Shown here: in pieces, positions 60,376 to 64,000 of the stretch
How positions within the stretch are numbered: the stretch's first letter is position 1
Layout of the letters: every line of letters begins with the position of its first letter
Origin: Paracoccus cavernae
GTDB taxonomy: Bacteria; Pseudomonadota; Alphaproteobacteria; Rhodobacterales; Rhodobacteraceae
Assembly: GCA_030410095.1 (NCBI GenBank)
Contig: JAUFRC010000001.1
Span: 384,501 to 448,500, forward strand
DNA length: 64,000 bases
Direction: 5' to 3'
Notes under the pieces: generated by a model
What the model saw: the letters and a program-made list of their open reading frames with translations, nothing else
The model's database searches: none
Told to the model about the DNA's origin: nothing
Position numbers and translations under genes: made by a program

Positions 60376-62067
60376 TGAGCTTTCACTTTGCGGATGATGC
60401 GTGGTCAACGGCGGTTCCTGATTGGGAAAACCGAATCGTTGGTCGGAAAAGCCTTGTTCCCGAGCTTCCGCTTTATGACGCGGTTGCGGAAAAGGCTTTG
60501 CGGATTTTCAAGCGGCTGCGGGTGCCTGATTTGGTCGGAAAGCCGACTTATGGCGAGGTCTGCGGGGAATGGGTCTTTGATCTGGTCCGAGTGATTTTCG
60601 GAGCCTATGACCCGGAGACAAAGCGCCGCGCGATCAGCGAAATCTTTCTGTTGGTGCCAAAGAAAAACGGGAAGTCGCTGATTTCTGCCGCGATCATGGT
60701 GACGGCGCTTATTCTTAACGAGCGCCCGGCTTGCGAGTTGGTGTTGGTCGCGCCGTCAAAGAAGGTGGCGGGCATCTCGTTTTCGGTCGCGGTTGGGATC
60801 ATCGAGGCGGACGGCGATCTTTCCGCGCTGTTCAAGGTTCAAGAGGGCGTCAACAGGATCACCCATTTGGGAACGCAAGCCGTTCTTGAGGTCAAGGCAG
60901 CTGACCTGTCGGTCGTGACGGGATCGAAAGCGGCTTATGTCCTGATTGACGAATTGCACGAGCTTTCCGAAAGCAAGGACGCGGCTAAAATCATGGTCGA
61001 GTTGCGGGGCGGTCTGCTGACCCGGCCCGATGGCTTTTTCATGATGATCACGACGCAAAGCAAGGACAAGCCAACCGGCGTTTTCCGGGCCGAGCTGTTG
61101 AAGGCGCGAGCGGTGCGCGATGGTTCGTTGGTCCTGCCCTTGCTGGCTGTCCTGTACGAGTTGCCGGAAAGCCTTTCTAAAAAGACGGTTGGAAAGCGCC
61201 GGAAACTTGGGGTCTGGTCAATCCGAGTATGGGGGCGGCGTTTGACGCGTCGTCTCTGGCGGTCAAGCTGGCCGCTGCCGAGGTTGGCGACGATAAGGAC
61301 ATGGCGCTTTTGGCAAGCCAACATTTCAACGTCGAGGTTGGCGTTGTCGGTGGCTTGGCGATCTGGCCGGGGGCGCGCTATTGGGACGATTGCGCGCGGC
61401 CTGACCTGACGCTTGACGAGCTTATCAGGCGCTCCGAGGTCGCGGTTGTCGGGGCTGATGGCGGCGGGCTTGACGATCTTTTCGGGCTTGCGGTGATCGG
61501 GCGCGAAAAGGGTCCGGCAAGTGGCTGCATTGGGCGAAGGGCTGGGGCTATTCAGACGTGCGAGAGCGGCGGCCCGATATTGTCCCGGTGCTGGATGATG
61601 CCGAGCGGGCCGGGGAATATGTCACCTGCGAGGACATAGGCCAAGAGGTTTACGAGGCTTGCGACGTGATCGACCGGCTAGAGAATGCCGGTTTGCTGCC
61701 GAACGAAACGCCTGCAATCGGGCTTGATAGCTTCGGGATTGCCAAGCTTTTGGACGAGCTGGAGGCGCGGGACTATGCGGGCCGGTTCTTTTCGGTCGGG
61801 CAGGGGTATCAGCTGCAACAGGCGGTATTGACGCTGCCGCGCCGGTTGAAGGACGGCAAGTTTCTGCATGGCCGGTCGGGTCTGATGGGCTGGAATGTCG
61901 GCAACGCGAAAACCGAGCTTCGGGGGTCTAATTACACGGTCACGAAGGCTGTGGCGGGATCTGCGAAAATCGATCTTCTGATGGCGACATTCAACGCGGC
62001 TGTTCTGATGTTCGGGCATCCAAAGCCGCCAAAGCGCAAGGCCAAGCCGCGCGTTTTTATCATTTAA
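60375..62067 (+). CDS. Phage terminase large subunit
   Basis: About 565 residues. The ATPase half has a deviant Walker A EIFLLVPKKNGKSLISAA and Walker B AAYVLIDELHEL, with the coupling motif FFMMITTQSKDKPTG. The nuclease half has the acidic clusters VGADGGGLDDLFGLAVIG and AIGLDSFGIAKLLDE. An A is missing in the run 61179-61183 (restoring KKDGWKAPETWGLVNPSMG) and a G near 61508-61510. It packages phage DNA into proheads. The next gene begins 16 bases later and is not a portal gene, unlike the usual HK97 order. Confidence 0.93.
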
Positions 62068-62083
62068 AGCGAAGGGGAACGCG

Positions 62084-63847
62084 ATGAAAAATCGCGCTTA
62101 TAGCTTGCTGACCGTCAAGTCGGTTAGCGAGGGCGGGCGGCGCATTAAGGGCATCGCGACAACGCCCGCGCCTGACCGGGACGGCGATATTATCGAGCCG
62201 TTGGGGGTGACGTTCACCAATCCCGCGCCGCTGCTGTGGCAACATGACATTTCCGCGCCGGTTGGCCGGGTCTGGTTCGATCAGCCAACCGCCGAAAGCG
62301 TCACGTTTGAGGCGGAGTTGCCGGTGGTGGCCGAGCCGGGGCCGGTTCGTGATCGGGTCGAGGAAGCATGGCAAAGCGTCACGTCCGGTCTGGTCACGGG
62401 GGTGAGCATCGGTTTCCGCCCGGTGTCGTGGTCCTATCTGGATAGCGGCGGGGTTCGGGTCGATGCCTGCGAGGTGTTCGAGCTTTCGCTTGTGACAATC
62501 CCGGCGAATGTCGAGGCGACAATTCAACGGGTCAAATCATTGGATGCAACAGGGCTGGCCGCGAAGGGCAAAAAGCCGGGTGCATCCGCAAACGCGCCCC
62601 ATGCTGCGGGCAAAGACAAGATGAAGGGAAACGGAATGTCTGTGAAGCAACAGATTGCGGCGCGCGAGCTTAAACGCAAGAGCGCAGTGGATGCGATGGC
62701 GGCGATTGCCGATGCGGCGGCGGCAGATGGCGACCGCGATATGACCGCCGAGGAAGTCGCGAGCTTTGATGAGCATTCGGCAGAGGTCGAGGCGATTGAC
62801 GCGGGGCTTTCCCGCCTCAAGTCGCTGGACGCAATGCAGGTTGCGAAGGGTGCCGTTGCGGCGGTGCTGCCCGCTGGTGCCGGTCGCGGGCCGGGCGGTT
62901 CTGGCCGCGCGCCTGTCGTGCCGGGTGTGGCGAAGGCGGCGGAGCCGGAGCCGGGTATTCGTCTTGCGCGCTATGCGCGTTGCGCGGCTCTGGCCCGCAA
63001 AACGGGGTCGGACGCGGTGGCGATTGCGGGCGATCTTTACGGCGCGCGCGACCCGCAAGTTGTCACCATGACCAAGGCGGCGGTCGGTGCCATGACCGGC
63101 GCAAGTGATCCGGCGCTTATGGCAAACGTTGGCGGCATCGCGGATTTCGTGGATTTCCTGCGCCCGCAAACCATCGTCGGGCGCTTCGGTCTGGACGGGG
63201 TTCCGGCGCTGACGGAGGTGCCGTTTGATTTGCCGGTCCTGATGGAGACTGCGCCGGTTGGTGCGGCTTGGGTCGGTGATGGCAAGGCAATCCCTATGTC
63301 GAAGGGCTCGTTTGATCGGGAAACCTTGGGCAAGCGGAAAATCGCGGCGCTGACGGCGGTGACGCTTGAACAGTTGCGCGACAATTCGGCCGCAACGGAG
63401 CGTCTTATTCGCAACCAAATGGCTCTGGCGATCATCCAGTGTCAGGACGGGACGTTCATTGACCCGACGAGCGCAGGCAATGCGGCGCGTCCGGGGTCGA
63501 TCTTGAACGGCGTTGCCGCGCTTCCGTCTGCGGGCAATGATCTGGCTGCGATCAATCAGGACATTTATGCCCTGATGGCAAAATTCAGCGCCGCTAACCT
63601 GTCGATCGGTTCGGGCGTCTGGATCATGTCGGCCCGCTTGGCGCTTCGCCTGTCGCTCATGAAGAACGAGTTCGGCGTTCGTATCTGGCCCGAGATGCAT
63701 ATGGGCGGCGGCAAGCTTGAGGGCCTGCCTGTCATTGCGTCCGAGCATATGGGCGACAACGTGGCGCTGGTCGCGGCCCCGGAGGTCTATTTCGCGGATG
63801 AGGGCGAGGTCGAAATCGAGATTTCGACGGAGGCCAGTTTGAAATGA
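62084..63847 (+). CDS. HK97-type prohead protease-major capsid protein fusion
   Basis: 587 residues in the literal frame. The N-terminal S78 protease (about 1-150) shows IKGIATTPAPDRDGDIIEP, the catalytic histidine in PLLWQHDISAPVG and the serine region GLVTGVSIGFRPVSW. A linker (about 155-290) has the scaffold-like, charged helical segment RELKRKSAVDAMAAIADAAA. The HK97 capsid domain (about 300-587) has VGRFGLDGVPALTEVPFDLP, SFDRETLGKRKIAALTAV and WPEMHMGGGKLEGLPVIAS. Fused protease-capsid genes are known. The stop at 63847 is probably an artefact: one more A at 63842-63844 would continue the frame into the stretch to the window end. Confidence 0.92.
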   Translation: MKNRAYSLLTVKSVSEGGRRIKGIATTPAPDRDGDIIEPLGVTFTNPAPLLWQHDISAPVGRVWFDQPTAESVTFEAELPVVAEPGPVRDRVEEAWQSVTSGLVTGVSIGFRPVSWSYLDSGGVRVDACEVFELSLVTIPANVEATIQRVKSLDATGLAAKGKKPGASANAPHAAGKDKMKGNGMSVKQQIAARELKRKSAVDAMAAIADAAAADGDRDMTAEEVASFDEHSAEVEAIDAGLSRLKSLDAMQVAKGAVAAVLPAGAGRGPGGSGRAPVVPGVAKAAEPEPGIRLARYARCAALARKTGSDAVAIAGDLYGARDPQVVTMTKAAVGAMTGASDPALMANVGGIADFVDFLRPQTIVGRFGLDGVPALTEVPFDLPVLMETAPVGAAWVGDGKAIPMSKGSFDRETLGKRKIAALTAVTLEQLRDNSAATERLIRNQMALAIIQCQDGTFIDPTSAGNAARPGSILNGVAALPSAGNDLAAINQDIYALMAKFSAANLSIGSGVWIMSARLALRLSLMKNEFGVRIWPEMHMGGGKLEGLPVIASEHMGDNVALVAAPEVYFADEGEVEIEISTEASLK

Positions 63848-64000
63848 CCGACATGCCGCTTGGCGATGCGGGCGCGCCTGTGGCGACGGAGCTTGTCTCG
63901 CTGTTCCAAACGGGCGCGGTCGGCTTCCGGGCGCTGCGGACGCTTAGCTGGCGTCGTCGTCGTGCGGCGGCGGTGCAGTGGATGGCGGTTAAATGGGGCG
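63844..64000 (+). CDS. C-terminal continuation of the capsid protein (partial)
   Basis: An open frame from ATG 63844 to the window end reads MTDMPLGDAGAPVATELVSL, then FQTGAVGFRALRTLSWRRRR. This is the usual ending of fused HK97-type capsid proteins (a met-asp-x-pro loop followed by a L-x-Q-T-x-x-V-x-x-R-x-x-x-x-x-W-x-x-R-R motif). It is therefore most likely the tail of the gene at 62084 displaced by a one-base deletion, not a separate gene. Confidence 0.65.
   Translation, partial: MTDMPLGDAGAPVATELVSLFQTGAVGFRALRTLSWRRRRAAAVQWMAVKWG

Noticed and set aside
1..64000. CRISPR array, rRNA operon or intact insertion sequence
   Set aside because: No regularly spaced direct repeats with unique spacers, no rRNA-like sequence and no transposase were seen; the only tandem arrays are at 48501-48600 and 57572-57621.

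Overview
The window is GC-rich DNA from an alphaproteobacterium, most likely a Paracoccus-like member of the Rhodobacteraceae. Pointers are the alpha-type phenylacetate cluster, the fused DctQM TRAP permease, the alpha-type RpoH promoter in front of lon, and phage genes with Rhodobacteraceae flavour. It is mostly catabolic and transport chromosome (1 to about 56.8 kb), followed by the left end of an integrated phage-like element (56.8 to 64 kb).

Layout. 1-2.8 kb (minus): a partial FliM-like flagellar gene and a two-component pair. 3.2-10.7 kb (plus): a carboxylate cluster with TRAP permease and binding protein, IclR regulator, thiolase-like enzyme, acyl-CoA ligase and a DUF296 protein; a Tat-exported metallo-beta-lactamase-fold enzyme follows. 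11.9-41.3 kb is a phenylacetate (paa) island. Minus-strand unit: paaN, a Liv-type ABC transporter, and a fused enoyl-CoA hydratase/3-hydroxyacyl-CoA dehydrogenase. Plus-strand unit: paaG-paaI-paaK, then a TetR gene and an AI-2E-type permease. Next comes paaJ-A-B-C-D-E-(PaaA/C-like)-paaZ on the minus strand, paaX, a periplasmic penicillin G acylase, and a second Liv-type ABC transporter. Three good and one weaker copy of the palindrome RACCGWCCGGWCGGTY lie at the promoters of paaN/paaG, paaJABCDE-Z, the acylase and the second transporter. This suggests one TetR-type regulon in which the acylase frees phenylacetate from phenylacetyl amides and the paa enzymes degrade it through CoA thioester, epoxide, ring opening and beta-oxidation.

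41.6-53.9 kb: an unusual AI-2E permease with a Rossmann/B12-like and a GAF domain, LysR, an MFS transporter, creatinase, a TetR gene preceded by four imperfect 24-bp repeats, panC/panB, a class III aminotransferase and a phosphopantetheinyl transferase. 54.1-56.7 kb: lon with a heat-shock promoter.

The element starts at tRNA-Val(CAC). A broken integrase tail lies beside the tRNA, followed by a tandem 10-bp repeat with a DnaA box (possible origin), small unknown genes, an HNH endonuclease, small and large terminase, and a prohead protease-major capsid fusion that runs off the window. No portal gene lies between terminase and protease.

A dominating technical feature is more than fifty apparent single-base frameshifts, nearly all in short homopolymers and mostly lost bases, spread evenly over host and phage genes. 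They look like sequencing or assembly errors rather than gene decay. Coordinates given for broken genes span the reconstructed reading frame.
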